Shown: positions 35,189 through 43,793 of the stretch, piece after piece
How positions within the stretch are numbered: position 1 is the first letter of the stretch
Layout: every line of letters starts with the position of its first letter
Origin: Bacteroidota bacterium
Lineage (GTDB): Bacteria > Bacteroidota > Bacteroidia > Bacteroidales > Lentimicrobiaceae
Reading direction: 5' to 3'
Length of the DNA stretch: 64,000 bases
Assembly: GCA_009773455.1 (NCBI GenBank)
Contig: WSXU01000005.1
Location: 83,631-147,630, forward strand
Translations under genes and position numbers: made by a program
Notes under the pieces: generated by a model
Told to the model about the DNA's origin: nothing
Seen by the model: the letters and a program-made list of their open reading frames with translations, nothing else
Database searches by the model: none

Positions 35189-35533
35189 ATGAAAAAAGTA
35201 CTTTTTCTTGCAATTTCATTGACAATCCTGGCTGCCTGTAACAGCACTGTGTCAGATAAAACCGGCGAATCTAAAAAAGAGGTAAATGTAGCTGCCGTAA
35301 AAACCATCGAACTCCGTGTTACCGGAATGACCTGTGAAGGATGTGAAAATACGGTTAAAGAAGCTGTAAACAATGTCAAAGGGGTTACCTCATCTGAAGC
35401 TTCCTTTACTGCAGAAATTGCAAAAATCAGCTATGACACCACACTGACCAATCAGGAGAAACTTTCATCGGTTATCAACGATCTGGGCTACAAGGTTGAA
35501 GGTCTGGCGGTTAATGCTGTGCCGGAAAAATAG
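35189..35533 (+). CDS. HMA-domain lipoprotein (MerP/CopZ-like metal binder)
   Basis: This 114-residue protein has a lipoprotein signal with lipobox LAAC (Cys17) and one heavy-metal-associated domain (residues 38-108) with the motif GMTCEGC (Cys49, Cys52). Such domains carry Cu(I) or another soft metal. The fused lipid anchor places it in the periplasm or on a membrane, where it could pass metal to the oxidase assembly proteins or to the TonB-linked system. A terminator follows. The metal is inferred from the family. Confidence 0.82.
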   Translation: MKKVLFLAISLTILAACNSTVSDKTGESKKEVNVAAVKTIELRVTGMTCEGCENTVKEAVNNVKGVTSSEASFTAEIAKISYDTTLTNQEKLSSVINDLGYKVEGLAVNAVPEK

Positions 35534-35622
35534 TATGCTATGGTCCATATCCTTGCAGGATCCATTCAGACATTGAATTGGCATCACTGAATTGATTTAA
35601 CCTATCCTGATTAACAGGAATT

Positions 35623-35660
35623 ATCCCGGAAACACAAACCTGGTTTCCGGGATTTCTTTT
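35623..35660 (+). terminator. Rho-independent terminator after the HMA lipoprotein gene
   Basis: An 11-bp perfect stem (ATCCCGGAAAC with GTTTCCGGGAT) with a 9-base loop is followed by TTCTTTT. It separates acs and the HMA gene from the cyd unit. Confidence 0.85.
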
Positions 35661-35882
35661 ATCAACCCACAAACATGGAAATACTCAATTTTTAAGATTT
35701 GTATCAGGACTGAATCAGGTAACCGGAATCCTGATGTGTTATTGACTTCTTGAAAATATTATATAACTATTTGATATAAAGCGATATACAAAATTTTTAT
35801 ACATCATCCATTCGCAAACTATAAAAATATAAAAACAGCATTCTAAATTAGGACCTGACTGAAAAGGTTCTTTGTTTATAGC

Positions 35883-35890
35883 TAATTTTG
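35883..35890 (+). promoter_or_regulatory. Candidate -7 element (TAnnTTTG) for the cyd unit
   Basis: TAATTTTG matches the consensus exactly, 20 bases upstream of the DUF4492 start. Confidence 0.5.
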
Positions 35891-35909
35891 AAAGCTGAAA
35901 ACAGCTCCG

Positions 35910-36128
35910 ATGAAAAGCAATATTATCAGCCGTATTTTCCGGTTCTACTACGAAGGTTTTAAAAGTATGACCATCGGGCGCACGCTCTGGGCCATCATTC
36001 TGATCAAACTGTTCATCATGTTTGCCATTCTTAAGGTCTTCTTCTTCCCTGACTTTCTGAATACAAAATTCAGCACCGATGAAGACCGGAGTGACTATGT
36101 CATCGAACAATTAACCCATCCAAAATAA
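35910..36128 (+). CDS. DUF4492 small membrane protein preceding cytochrome bd
   Basis: A 72-residue protein with one hydrophobic helix (about residues 24-45), basic at the N-terminus and acidic at the C-terminus. It matches DUF4492, a family that regularly precedes cydA in Bacteroidota. It is 7 bases upstream of cydA and shares its promoter-like element. The role is not established; by position it is a probable assembly factor or small subunit of cytochrome bd. Confidence 0.82.
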   Translation: MKSNIISRIFRFYYEGFKSMTIGRTLWAIILIKLFIMFAILKVFFFPDFLNTKFSTDEDRSDYVIEQLTHPK

Positions 36129-36134
36129 CAAAGT

Positions 36135-37694
36135 ATGTATGAAAATTTTGATTATTCACTGATCGATTGGTCGAGAGCGCAGTTTGCCCTCACAGCCATG
36201 TATCACTGGATATTCGTCCCATTGACCCTGGGCCTGGGGTTTATACTGGCCATCATGGAATCCATCTATGTTAGAACAGGTGATCCGGAGTGGAAAAGGA
36301 TTACCAAATTCTGGATGACGATATTCGGGATCAACTTCGCCATTGGGGTTGCTACCGGCATCATCCTTGAATTCGAATTCGGCACCAACTGGTCGAACTA
36401 TTCCTGGTTTGTAGGTGATATTTTCGGAGCACCCCTGGCCATTGAAGGCATTATGGCTTTCTTTCTGGAGTCTACATTCATCGCGGTGATGTTTTTTGGC
36501 TGGAACAAAGTCAGCAAGAACTTCCACCTGTTATCTACCTGGCTGGTTGCTTTCGGAGCCAGCCTTTCTGCGCTGTGGATCCTTGTTGCAAATGCCTGGA
36601 TGCAGATGCCGGTAGGCATGAAATTTAACCCGGATACAGCCCGCAACGAAATGAATAACTTCTGGGAGGTACTGCTCTCGCCGATGGCCGTCAGTAAGTT
36701 CACTCATACCATTGCCTCCTCCTATCTGCTGGCAGCTATTGTGGTAATCGGAATCAGTTCCTGGTTCCTTCTGAAGAAACGGCACCTGGTTTTTGCCAAA
36801 CGCAGCATGGTGGTTGCCGCGGTTTTCGGTATCGTAACTTCCTTGTTTACTATATTAACCGGTGATTACAGTGCCAAAGTTATTGCCAAACACCAGCCCA
36901 TGAAGTTCGCTGCTTTCGAGGGACTTTCAGTAGGTATGCGGGGTGCACCGCTGGTAGCCCTTGGCATTGTTTCTTCATCACCCGATGATCCGAATAATGA
37001 GAATGTCAAGGATTTTGCCTTTAAAATTGAGATCCCGAATTTCCTCTCATACATGGCTTTTCAGGATTTCAACGCCTTTATTCCCGGGGTAAAGGACCTG
37101 ATGGAAGGCAACGAAGAGCATGGAATTATGTCAGCTGCCGAAAAAATTGTCAGGGGAAGGCTGGCAATCAATGCCCTTGCCGATTACAAAGCCGCCCGTA
37201 AGGCCGGCGATGAGGTCAAACAGGCAGAAGCACAGCAAGTTCTTGACGAAAACTTCAGATATTTCGGATACGGCTACTTTGAGAACAATCCGCAGGGCCT
37301 TCTGCCAAACCTGCCACTGACCTTCTACAGTTTTCACATTATGGTAATGCTTGGCTTCTGGTTCCTTGTTTTTTTTGCACTGATACTCCTTCTGGTATAT
37401 AAAAACAGGATATCTACTTCCCGATTCTGGCTGAGAATTGCGATTCTGAATATCCCCCTGGCCTATATAGCTTCACAGTCAGGCTGGATAACTGCTGAGA
37501 TGGGCCGGCAACCCTGGGTTATCCAGGATCTGATGCCAACCATGGCTGCTGTATCGAAACTCGACAGCGGCGCAGTGGTTGTCACCTTTGTACTTTTCGC
37601 CCTGATCTTCACTTCACTGCTGATCGCGGAATTAAAAATTATGTTCAGGCAAATCAAGAACGGACCAAAACCAGGAGGAAATGACCATGTTTGA
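36135..37694 (+). CDS. cydA: Cytochrome bd ubiquinol oxidase subunit I
   Basis: CydA binds hemes b558, b595 and d and oxidises quinol while reducing oxygen. The N-terminal LTAMYHWIFVPLTLGLG carries the conserved heme ligand (His24 here). The Q-loop is long, as in the E. coli-type enzyme, with the C-terminal GRQPW motif visible in ITAEMGRQPWVIQD. The protein has 519 residues and about nine helices. It is preceded by DUF4492 and overlaps the start of cydB, a typical cyd operon. bd oxidases withstand low oxygen and nitric oxide or sulfide stress. Confidence 0.95.
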   Translation: MYENFDYSLIDWSRAQFALTAMYHWIFVPLTLGLGFILAIMESIYVRTGDPEWKRITKFWMTIFGINFAIGVATGIILEFEFGTNWSNYSWFVGDIFGAPLAIEGIMAFFLESTFIAVMFFGWNKVSKNFHLLSTWLVAFGASLSALWILVANAWMQMPVGMKFNPDTARNEMNNFWEVLLSPMAVSKFTHTIASSYLLAAIVVIGISSWFLLKKRHLVFAKRSMVVAAVFGIVTSLFTILTGDYSAKVIAKHQPMKFAAFEGLSVGMRGAPLVALGIVSSSPDDPNNENVKDFAFKIEIPNFLSYMAFQDFNAFIPGVKDLMEGNEEHGIMSAAEKIVRGRLAINALADYKAARKAGDEVKQAEAQQVLDENFRYFGYGYFENNPQGLLPNLPLTFYSFHIMVMLGFWFLVFFALILLLVYKNRISTSRFWLRIAILNIPLAYIASQSGWITAEMGRQPWVIQDLMPTMAAVSKLDSGAVVVTFVLFALIFTSLLIAELKIMFRQIKNGPKPGGNDHV

Positions 37695-38844
37695 AACATT
37701 CACAATACTCACCCTGCAGCAATACTGGTGGATCATCATCTCCATCCTGGCCAGCCTCCTTGTTTTTCTGATGTTTGTGCAGGGCGGTCAAATGCTGATA
37801 TACACCCTGGGAAAGACGGAAACAGAAAGGAACCTGATCGTTAACACCCTGGGACGTAAATGGGAACTTACCTTTACTACCCTGGTCACATTCGGGGGCG
37901 CGTTTTTTGCCTCTTTCCCGTTGTTTTATTCAACGAGTTTCGGTGGTGCCTACTGGGTATGGATGGCCATCCTTTTTGCCTTTATTATTCAGGCCATATC
38001 CTACGAGTACCGGAGCAAACCGGACAACTTCCTCGGGAAACGGACCTTTGAGGTATTTCTGTTCATCAATGGTGCGCTTGCAACCATACTGATCGGGACT
38101 GCCGTCGGAACATTCTTCAACGGCAGCATGTTTTCGGTCGACAAACTGAATCTGACGCACATCTATGACTCAGCCATTTCACGCTGGGAAACACCCTTCC
38201 ACGGCCTTGAAGCAGTCCTGAATCCTCACAATGTCGCCCTTGGACTTGCCGTGTTTTTCCTTGCAAGGATTCTGGGTATTTTGTACATAGTCAACAGTGT
38301 GAATAATGAAAATATCTTCAGCCGGGCACGTAAACAAATGTATTATAACGGGGTCCCGTTCCTGGTTTTCTTCCTGTATTTTATAACTGCCCTGCTGCTG
38401 AAAGAAGGGTTTGCCTACAGTCCTGGAACCGGTGAAATCTTTATGGAACCATACAAATACCTGCACAACTTTATTCAGATGCCGCTTGTTCTGTTGCTGT
38501 TTCTGGCAGGCGTTGTACTTGTTCTTGCCGGAATCGTCCTGTTCCTGTACAGGAAAAGCGATAAAGGCATCTGGTACTCTGGTGCAGGCACTGTACTGAC
38601 TGTGCTGACGCTATTCCTGGTGGCCGGGTTAAACAACACGGCATTCTATCCTTCTACCTTCAACCTGCAGCACTCACTCACCATCGAAAACAGCTCTTCG
38701 AGCCATTACACTTTAACAGCCATGAGCTATGTTTCGCTATTTGTACCAGTAGTGATTGGCTATATCTTCCTGGTTTGGAAATCGATCAATAACAAACCCA
38801 TTGAAGCCGGTGACCTGGACGATGATCAGACACACGTTTACTAA
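37687..38844 (+). CDS. cydB: Cytochrome bd ubiquinol oxidase subunit II
   Basis: CydB is the structural partner of CydA in the bd oxidase. It has about eight hydrophobic helices in 385 residues and opens TFTILTLQQYWWIIISILASL, a variant of the family start. A strong AGGAGG lies at 37673-37678, 8 bases before the ATG at 37687, so that start is preferred over the ATG at 37681. The start overlaps the cydA stop, so the two are coupled. The cyd terminator follows the small downstream gene. Confidence 0.94.
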   Translation: MFETFTILTLQQYWWIIISILASLLVFLMFVQGGQMLIYTLGKTETERNLIVNTLGRKWELTFTTLVTFGGAFFASFPLFYSTSFGGAYWVWMAILFAFIIQAISYEYRSKPDNFLGKRTFEVFLFINGALATILIGTAVGTFFNGSMFSVDKLNLTHIYDSAISRWETPFHGLEAVLNPHNVALGLAVFFLARILGILYIVNSVNNENIFSRARKQMYYNGVPFLVFFLYFITALLLKEGFAYSPGTGEIFMEPYKYLHNFIQMPLVLLLFLAGVVLVLAGIVLFLYRKSDKGIWYSGAGTVLTVLTLFLVAGLNNTAFYPSTFNLQHSLTIENSSSSHYTLTAMSYVSLFVPVVIGYIFLVWKSINNKPIEAGDLDDDQTHVY

Positions 38845-38860
38845 CCAAGATAAAACTGAA

Positions 38861-39001
38861 ATGATGTACTTCGATAAAATATTGTGGTTACTGGCATGGC
38901 CAGCCATGATCGCCCTCTCCTGGTTCCTGGTTATTCAGACCATCAGAAAGTTTGACACTCAGATAAAAAATGATCCGCTGGGAGAAGATACCAATCCCTG
39001 A
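38861..39001 (+). CDS. CydX-like small membrane peptide (46 residues)
   Basis: A 46-residue frame begins 16 bases after cydB. It reads MMYFDKILWLLAWPAMIALS, with one membrane helix and a charged C-terminal tail ending GEDTNP. Size, topology and position match the CydX/YbgT group, the third subunit of cytochrome bd. Clear sequence similarity to enterobacterial CydX is limited: CydX has WYFAWILG, here WLLAWPAM. A terminator follows 70 bases later. It may instead be a lineage-specific small subunit. Confidence 0.7.
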   Translation: MMYFDKILWLLAWPAMIALSWFLVIQTIRKFDTQIKNDPLGEDTNP

Positions 39002-39073
39002 CTTTTTAAAGGGATGCAAATAATGATGGTGCAGACCTGCGCATTTCAATCACATCAGTCAAACATGGTTTGT

Positions 39074-39114
39074 AAAGAAAAGAAGCTGACTTTGACCTGC
39101 TTCTTTTCTTTATT
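39074..39114 (+). terminator. Rho-independent terminator ending the cyd unit
   Basis: A perfect 13-bp stem (AAAGAAAAGAAGC with its complement) with a 12-base loop lies after the CydX-like gene, followed by ATTTTA. Weak pairing is possible at the A/T end, but the length is convincing. Confidence 0.75.
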
Positions 39115-39165
39115 TTACCTGCATATAAACTGATTTTAACTGATTTAATAATTACCGGAAACCAT

Positions 39166-39173
39166 TACATTTG
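39166..39173 (+). promoter_or_regulatory. Candidate -7 element (TAnnTTTG) for the Asp-box T9SS gene
   Basis: TACATTTG matches exactly, 31 bases upstream of the start at 39204. Confidence 0.42.
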
Positions 39174-39203
39174 CCCTGATTTTCCATTCAATATTAAACT
39201 TTC

Positions 39204-42200
39204 ATGAAAATGACCAGGTACACACGACTTGCATTTCTCCTATTGCTGGCATCAACAACCTTTTCGCTGAAAGCGCAGCAATACCCGACCACTACACCTC
39301 AGGATTCTGCCTCGCATCCTTACTGGATCAATATGATGCAGGATCAGGATGCAAGCTTCACTGCCACACAGAAGGCTTTCAATAACTTTTGGGCTGGTCG
39401 TGAAATAACTAAAGGTAGCGGATATAAACCTTTCAAACGCTGGGAATACATGATGGGTCTCCGCATTAAGCCTGATGGCAGCAAGCCCGCGCCTGATCAA
39501 AGTTTAAAAGCCTATAATGCTTATATGGAATCCCATCCGAACCGTTCAATCAGCGGTGACTGGACACCTCTGGGCCCTTTTACTGTACCTTCGGGTTATA
39601 ACGGTTACCGTGGACTCGGACGCGTCAATGCCATTGCCTTCCATCCTTCAAACCCCGACAGGATCTATATCGGAGCCCCGGCCGGTGGCCTCTGGATGTC
39701 GGACGATCATGGCCTTACCTGGAGCAATACCACCGATACCCTTCCCACACTTGGTGTTTCAGCCATCCTGGTCGACCATACAAATCCGGAAGTCATCTAT
39801 ATGGGAACCGGCGACAGGGATGCCGGCGACGCTTCCGGTCTGGGAGTATGGAAAAGTTACGATGATGGACAAACCTGGGCGCCTTACAACGGTGACATGG
39901 GAACCAGCACTGTTTCAAGGCTGATCATGCATCCGGCAAACAACAACATCGTTTTTGCCGCAACCGCGGGTGGTATTTACAAGACACTCGACGGTGGACT
40001 AACCTGGACCAAAAAAGCCAATGGTACATTTAAAGATATTGTATACAAACCCGGGAATCCTGATGTTATTTATGCTACTTCCAACGGCACTTTTTATAAA
40101 TCTACCGATGGCGGTGAGACTTTTGCACAGGGTGCAACCGGCCTTCCCTCAGGGGCCAGGGGAGCCATAGCCGTTACACCGGCAAATCCGGAAATAGTTT
40201 ATGTATTCCTTACCAACGACGATTCCTTCAAAGGACTCTACCGCTCAATGGACGGCGGCATCAGTTTTGAAGTGCGGTCAACCTCTCCCAACATCATGAG
40301 TTGGGATTGCAGTGGCGGCAGCGGCGGCCAGGCCTGGTACGACCTTGATGTCGCAGCTGATCCGCTGAATCCGGAAATCATTTACGGAGGTGGGGTTAAC
40401 TGCTTCAAATCAACAGACGGAGGGATTACATGGAATATCCGCTCGCACTGGTATGGCGGGTGTAGCGTACAGTCTGTTCATGCCGACCTTCATGTGCTTG
40501 AGTATTCCCCGTTGACAGGCAGATTGTTTGCAGGTAACGATGGCGGGGTTTACTGGACTGAAAACGGCGGAGTAAACTGGACTGAAATCAGCAATGGTCT
40601 GGTAATCAGTCAGGCATACAAGATTGGGCAAAGTGCCACCAACAGGGATTTTGTCATCAATGGCTACCAGGACAACGGAACCTCCACCTGGACAGGGACT
40701 GAATGGCTGGCCGTGGGCGGCGGCGACGGCATGGAATGTGCCTTTGACCCCACCGACGATCGTTACAGCTACTCAACCGTTTATTATGGTGCCATGAACC
40801 GTATCTTTAACCATTCTGCACAGGGTCAGATCGCAGGGGAAGGCTCAAACGGAATTACTGAAGGAGGTGCATGGGTAACTCCTTTCGTGATCGATCATTA
40901 TGACGGGAACACCATGTTCATCGGTTACAAGAACATCTGGCGGAGTAAAAACATCAAAGCATCCAATACCTCTTCGGTAAGCTGGACCAAGATATCTGAA
41001 ATCAACAGCAACAACTTCAGTGTGATGGCGCAGTCCTGGGCCAACACCGATATCCTTTACGCGGCAAGCGGGAATAAATTATACCGTTCCGACAACGTGA
41101 AAGATGTGTCTGTTACCTGGATCACCCTCACAGGCAGCCTGCCTGTGGGCAATACCATCACCGCTCTTGAAACCAGTTTTACCGATGAAAATGTCGTTTT
41201 CATTGTGCAGCAGAACCGTGTTTTCAGATCGGCAGACAAGGGAATCACCTGGACAGAACTAACCGGCACACTTCCCGACGTGCAGATGAACACGCTGGCA
41301 AATTACCGTCACAGCCCGGAAGGTTTGTACCTGGGAACCGATATAGGAATTTTCTACCGCGACAACACCATGACCGACTGGATTCTTTTCTCTGACGGTT
41401 TCCCGGCCTCAGCCAGGGTGACTGAACTTGAGATATTCCTTGATCCGGCCGGACAGCAGGGCGATGTAATCAGGGCTGGTACCTATGGCCGCGGATTGTG
41501 GGAATCACCCATGCATTTTTCGACGCCCTCAGCCGACTTTGTTGCCAGTGAAACCATTGTCCCCATAGGCTGCCCTGTCGATTTTACAGATATGACCTCC
41601 GGTATCCCCTATCAATGGAACTGGACTTTTGAAGGTGCTGAAACAGCTACATCCACTGAGCAGAATCCTACCGGAATTGTCTGGAGTGTTCCCGGCGAAT
41701 ATACAATATCACTCGAGGCCTCCAATCCTGCCGGTACCGATATTGAAACGAAATCAGCCTATATCGTGGTCAGCGATACCCTGCTCCCCCGGGTCAGCTT
41801 TACATCTGACAACAGAATCTTCTGTTCCGGTCCGGCTACAGTAAAGTTCACCGACCTTTCAGACTTCTGCCCGTCATCATGGCAATGGGAGTTCAGTCCG
41901 GGCAATGTCACATTCACCAATGGCACTTCAGCTACCTCACAAAACCCCGAAGTCATCTTCAACGGACCGGATAACTACATGGTTACATTAACAGCCACCA
42001 ACGTAAACGGCTCCCGGAGCCTGACCATCCCCAACTATGTCCTCTTTGGCGGCATGTCGCTCCCGTTCAGCGAAGACTGGGAGTCAGCCGATCTTTCATC
42101 AAACGGCTGGGAAGTCATCAACCCCGACAATAAGAAAACATGGGAAATCAGCGCGGTTCAGGGCAATGCACCCGGAAATACAGCCATCCGGATGGATTAC

Positions 42201-42875
42201 TTCAATTACATTGTGGCCCCGGGCCCGCTCGATCAGCTGATTTCACCAGCAATGAACCTGACAGGTTACAATTCAGCCTTCCTTACTTTCGAGCATGCTT
42301 ATTGCAAACGTTATTCGCAGATCACCGACTCACTCAATATCCTGGTCTCTGAGGATTGTGGCGCCACCTGGACAAAAATTATGGCCATTGGTGAAGACGG
42401 TAATGGCAGTTTTGAAACCCATCCTGTTTCAACTTCAGTCTTTGTTCCGGAAACATCGGAAGACTGGTGCGGAACCACAGGTAATCCGGGATGTTTCCTG
42501 GTTGATCTGAACGCCTGGGCTGGGAAAACCAATGTCAGGATAATGTTCGAATCGGTTCATCGTCGCGGAAACGGTCTTTACCTCGACAACATCAGTATAA
42601 CTGAGCTTGTCTCAGCCGAACAGCCGGTCTTTCAATCAGACGATATCCGTGTATACCCCAACCCGGCACACGGCGCTTTCCTGGTTGAGACCAAACAACC
42701 CGTTAAGTCAGGTAAAATCTGCCTTTATTCTTCTGATGGCAGTCTTGTTTATGAATCAGTTAATGCTGCAGGAAATCAGTGGCTGATCAATAAACCGGGT
42801 CTTCCGTCGGGCTTTTATATTCTGCATCTGATTAGTAGTGACCGGGTTTACAGAACGAAACTGGTGATTGAGTAA
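39204..42875 (+). CDS. Large type IX secreted Asp-box beta-propeller protein
   Basis: A 1,223-residue exported protein with a signal peptide ending SLKAQ. Residues about 120-760 form Asp-box (BNR/sortilin-like) beta-propeller repeats; at least eight copies of the SxDxGxTW pattern are visible, such as YKTLDGGLTW, FKSTDGGITW and FRSADKGITW. Two PKD-type domains follow (about 770-945), then a jelly-roll domain (LPFSEDWESADLS to LYLDNISITEL), then a C-terminal type A T9SS sorting domain (VYPNPAHGAF to TKLVIE). It is probably an adhesive or glycan-binding surface protein. No catalytic centre was recognised. Confidence 0.85.
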   Translation: MKMTRYTRLAFLLLLASTTFSLKAQQYPTTTPQDSASHPYWINMMQDQDASFTATQKAFNNFWAGREITKGSGYKPFKRWEYMMGLRIKPDGSKPAPDQSLKAYNAYMESHPNRSISGDWTPLGPFTVPSGYNGYRGLGRVNAIAFHPSNPDRIYIGAPAGGLWMSDDHGLTWSNTTDTLPTLGVSAILVDHTNPEVIYMGTGDRDAGDASGLGVWKSYDDGQTWAPYNGDMGTSTVSRLIMHPANNNIVFAATAGGIYKTLDGGLTWTKKANGTFKDIVYKPGNPDVIYATSNGTFYKSTDGGETFAQGATGLPSGARGAIAVTPANPEIVYVFLTNDDSFKGLYRSMDGGISFEVRSTSPNIMSWDCSGGSGGQAWYDLDVAADPLNPEIIYGGGVNCFKSTDGGITWNIRSHWYGGCSVQSVHADLHVLEYSPLTGRLFAGNDGGVYWTENGGVNWTEISNGLVISQAYKIGQSATNRDFVINGYQDNGTSTWTGTEWLAVGGGDGMECAFDPTDDRYSYSTVYYGAMNRIFNHSAQGQIAGEGSNGITEGGAWVTPFVIDHYDGNTMFIGYKNIWRSKNIKASNTSSVSWTKISEINSNNFSVMAQSWANTDILYAASGNKLYRSDNVKDVSVTWITLTGSLPVGNTITALETSFTDENVVFIVQQNRVFRSADKGITWTELTGTLPDVQMNTLANYRHSPEGLYLGTDIGIFYRDNTMTDWILFSDGFPASARVTELEIFLDPAGQQGDVIRAGTYGRGLWESPMHFSTPSADFVASETIVPIGCPVDFTDMTSGIPYQWNWTFEGAETATSTEQNPTGIVWSVPGEYTISLEASNPAGTDIETKSAYIVVSDTLLPRVSFTSDNRIFCSGPATVKFTDLSDFCPSSWQWEFSPGNVTFTNGTSATSQNPEVIFNGPDNYMVTLTATNVNGSRSLTIPNYVLFGGMSLPFSEDWESADLSSNGWEVINPDNKKTWEISAVQGNAPGNTAIRMDYFNYIVAPGPLDQLISPAMNLTGYNSAFLTFEHAYCKRYSQITDSLNILVSEDCGATWTKIMAIGEDGNGSFETHPVSTSVFVPETSEDWCGTTGNPGCFLVDLNAWAGKTNVRIMFESVHRRGNGLYLDNISITELVSAEQPVFQSDDIRVYPNPAHGAFLVETKQPVKSGKICLYSSDGSLVYESVNAAGNQWLINKPGLPSGFYILHLISSDRVYRTKLVIE

Positions 42876-42922
42876 TAGCTCCATCGATCGTTCCTGCTTT
42901 ATTGAAGTTATTATTTTAAAAA

Positions 42923-42950
42923 GGCTGCCCTTTCCGGGCAGTCTTTTTTT
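42923..42950 (+). terminator. Rho-independent terminator after the Asp-box gene
   Basis: An 8-bp stem (GGCTGCCC with GGGCAGTC, one G-T wobble) with a 5-base loop is followed by seven T residues. It lies inside the longer frame drawn for rsmE and so supports the shorter rsmE start. Confidence 0.85.
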
Positions 42951-42957
42951 ACTTTTG
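42950..42957 (+). promoter_or_regulatory. Candidate -7 element (TAnnTTTG) for rsmE
   Basis: TACTTTTG matches exactly, 25 bases upstream of the preferred rsmE start at 42982 and just after the terminator T-run. Confidence 0.45.
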
Positions 42958-42981
42958 TATCTTCATCATATCCATGAAGAC

Positions 42982-43728
42982 ATGCAGTTATTTTATCTCC
43001 CCGGCACCAATCTTTCCGAATCGTTTGGCGCAGGCAACATATACCTCACCCTGCCGCCGGAAGAATCGCTGCATGCCGCGAGGGTGTTACGGCTGAAACC
43101 CGGCGACCAGCTCAGTGTTACCGACGGCACCGGCAGTACTGCACTCGCTGTTGTTGAAGACCCGAACCCGAAAACCTGTGAAATCAGGATGCTTTCTGTT
43201 GAAAGGTCTGCTGGCAAAGGGTACAGTCTGCATATCGCCGTTGCCCCCACGAAAAATGCTGCCCGGTTTGAATGGTTTCTTGAGAAAGCCACCGAATTCG
43301 GGATACAGGAGATCACGCCGGTGTATTGTGATCATTCCGAAAGACAGAAAATCAGGACAGAAAGACTTGAGAAAGTCGTTGTGGCCGCCATGAAACAATC
43401 GCTGGGAAGTTTTTTACCGGTCATTCATGAGCCTGCTGACCTCAAAAAAATCATCAAAAGCCATGCAGGCCAGCCAAACTGTTTTATTGCCTGGGTCGAT
43501 GATGCCCCCCGCCCTCATCTGAAAGATGTATGCCTTCCCGGCAGGGATGCTTTGGTGCTGATTGGACCTGAAGGTGATTTCAGCCCTGCTGAAATCAGCC
43601 TGGCACTTGGCAGCGGATTCCAGCCGGTAAGCCTTGGTAAGGCAAGGCTCAGGACTGAAACGGCCGCACTGGCATCGTGTTTTATCGTAAATTTGCTGAA
43701 TGAGCAGGGAATTCAGAATAAGTTCTGA
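42982..43728 (+). CDS. rsmE: 16S rRNA m3U1498 methyltransferase
   Basis: RsmE methylates U1498 of 16S rRNA using S-adenosylmethionine. I start it at 42982 (MQLFYLPG), giving 248 residues, the family length. The N-terminal PUA-like domain reads HAARVLRLKPGDQL, and the SPOUT domain carries LIGPEGDFSPAE and SLGKARLRTETAAL, the SAM-binding knot motifs. The frame from 42868 includes a terminator and the preceding gene's end and is not used. It is followed by a DUF4159 gene 65 bases later. Confidence 0.93.
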   Translation: MQLFYLPGTNLSESFGAGNIYLTLPPEESLHAARVLRLKPGDQLSVTDGTGSTALAVVEDPNPKTCEIRMLSVERSAGKGYSLHIAVAPTKNAARFEWFLEKATEFGIQEITPVYCDHSERQKIRTERLEKVVVAAMKQSLGSFLPVIHEPADLKKIIKSHAGQPNCFIAWVDDAPRPHLKDVCLPGRDALVLIGPEGDFSPAEISLALGSGFQPVSLGKARLRTETAALASCFIVNLLNEQGIQNKF

Positions 43729-43793
43729 CCGGTCTCAATTCATCTGCTCCCGGAACCTGTATCCTACATAACAACATACCCTGAAATAAGAAA

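Larger units (their letters stand above)
35534..35909. other. Intergenic region with terminator and cyd promoter
   Basis: It has the terminator at 35623-35660, an AT-rich stretch, and the candidate -7 element at 35883-35890 for the cytochrome bd unit. No gene was seen. Confidence 0.6.

Noticed and set aside
38756..38860. Upstream extension of the CydX-like peptide from 38756
   Set aside because: It overlaps cydB in another frame. The ATG at 38861 gives the single-helix protein expected for the family.
43087..43398. 103-codon antisense frame inside rsmE
   Set aside because: It is a shadow of the true gene with low-complexity composition and no homology.
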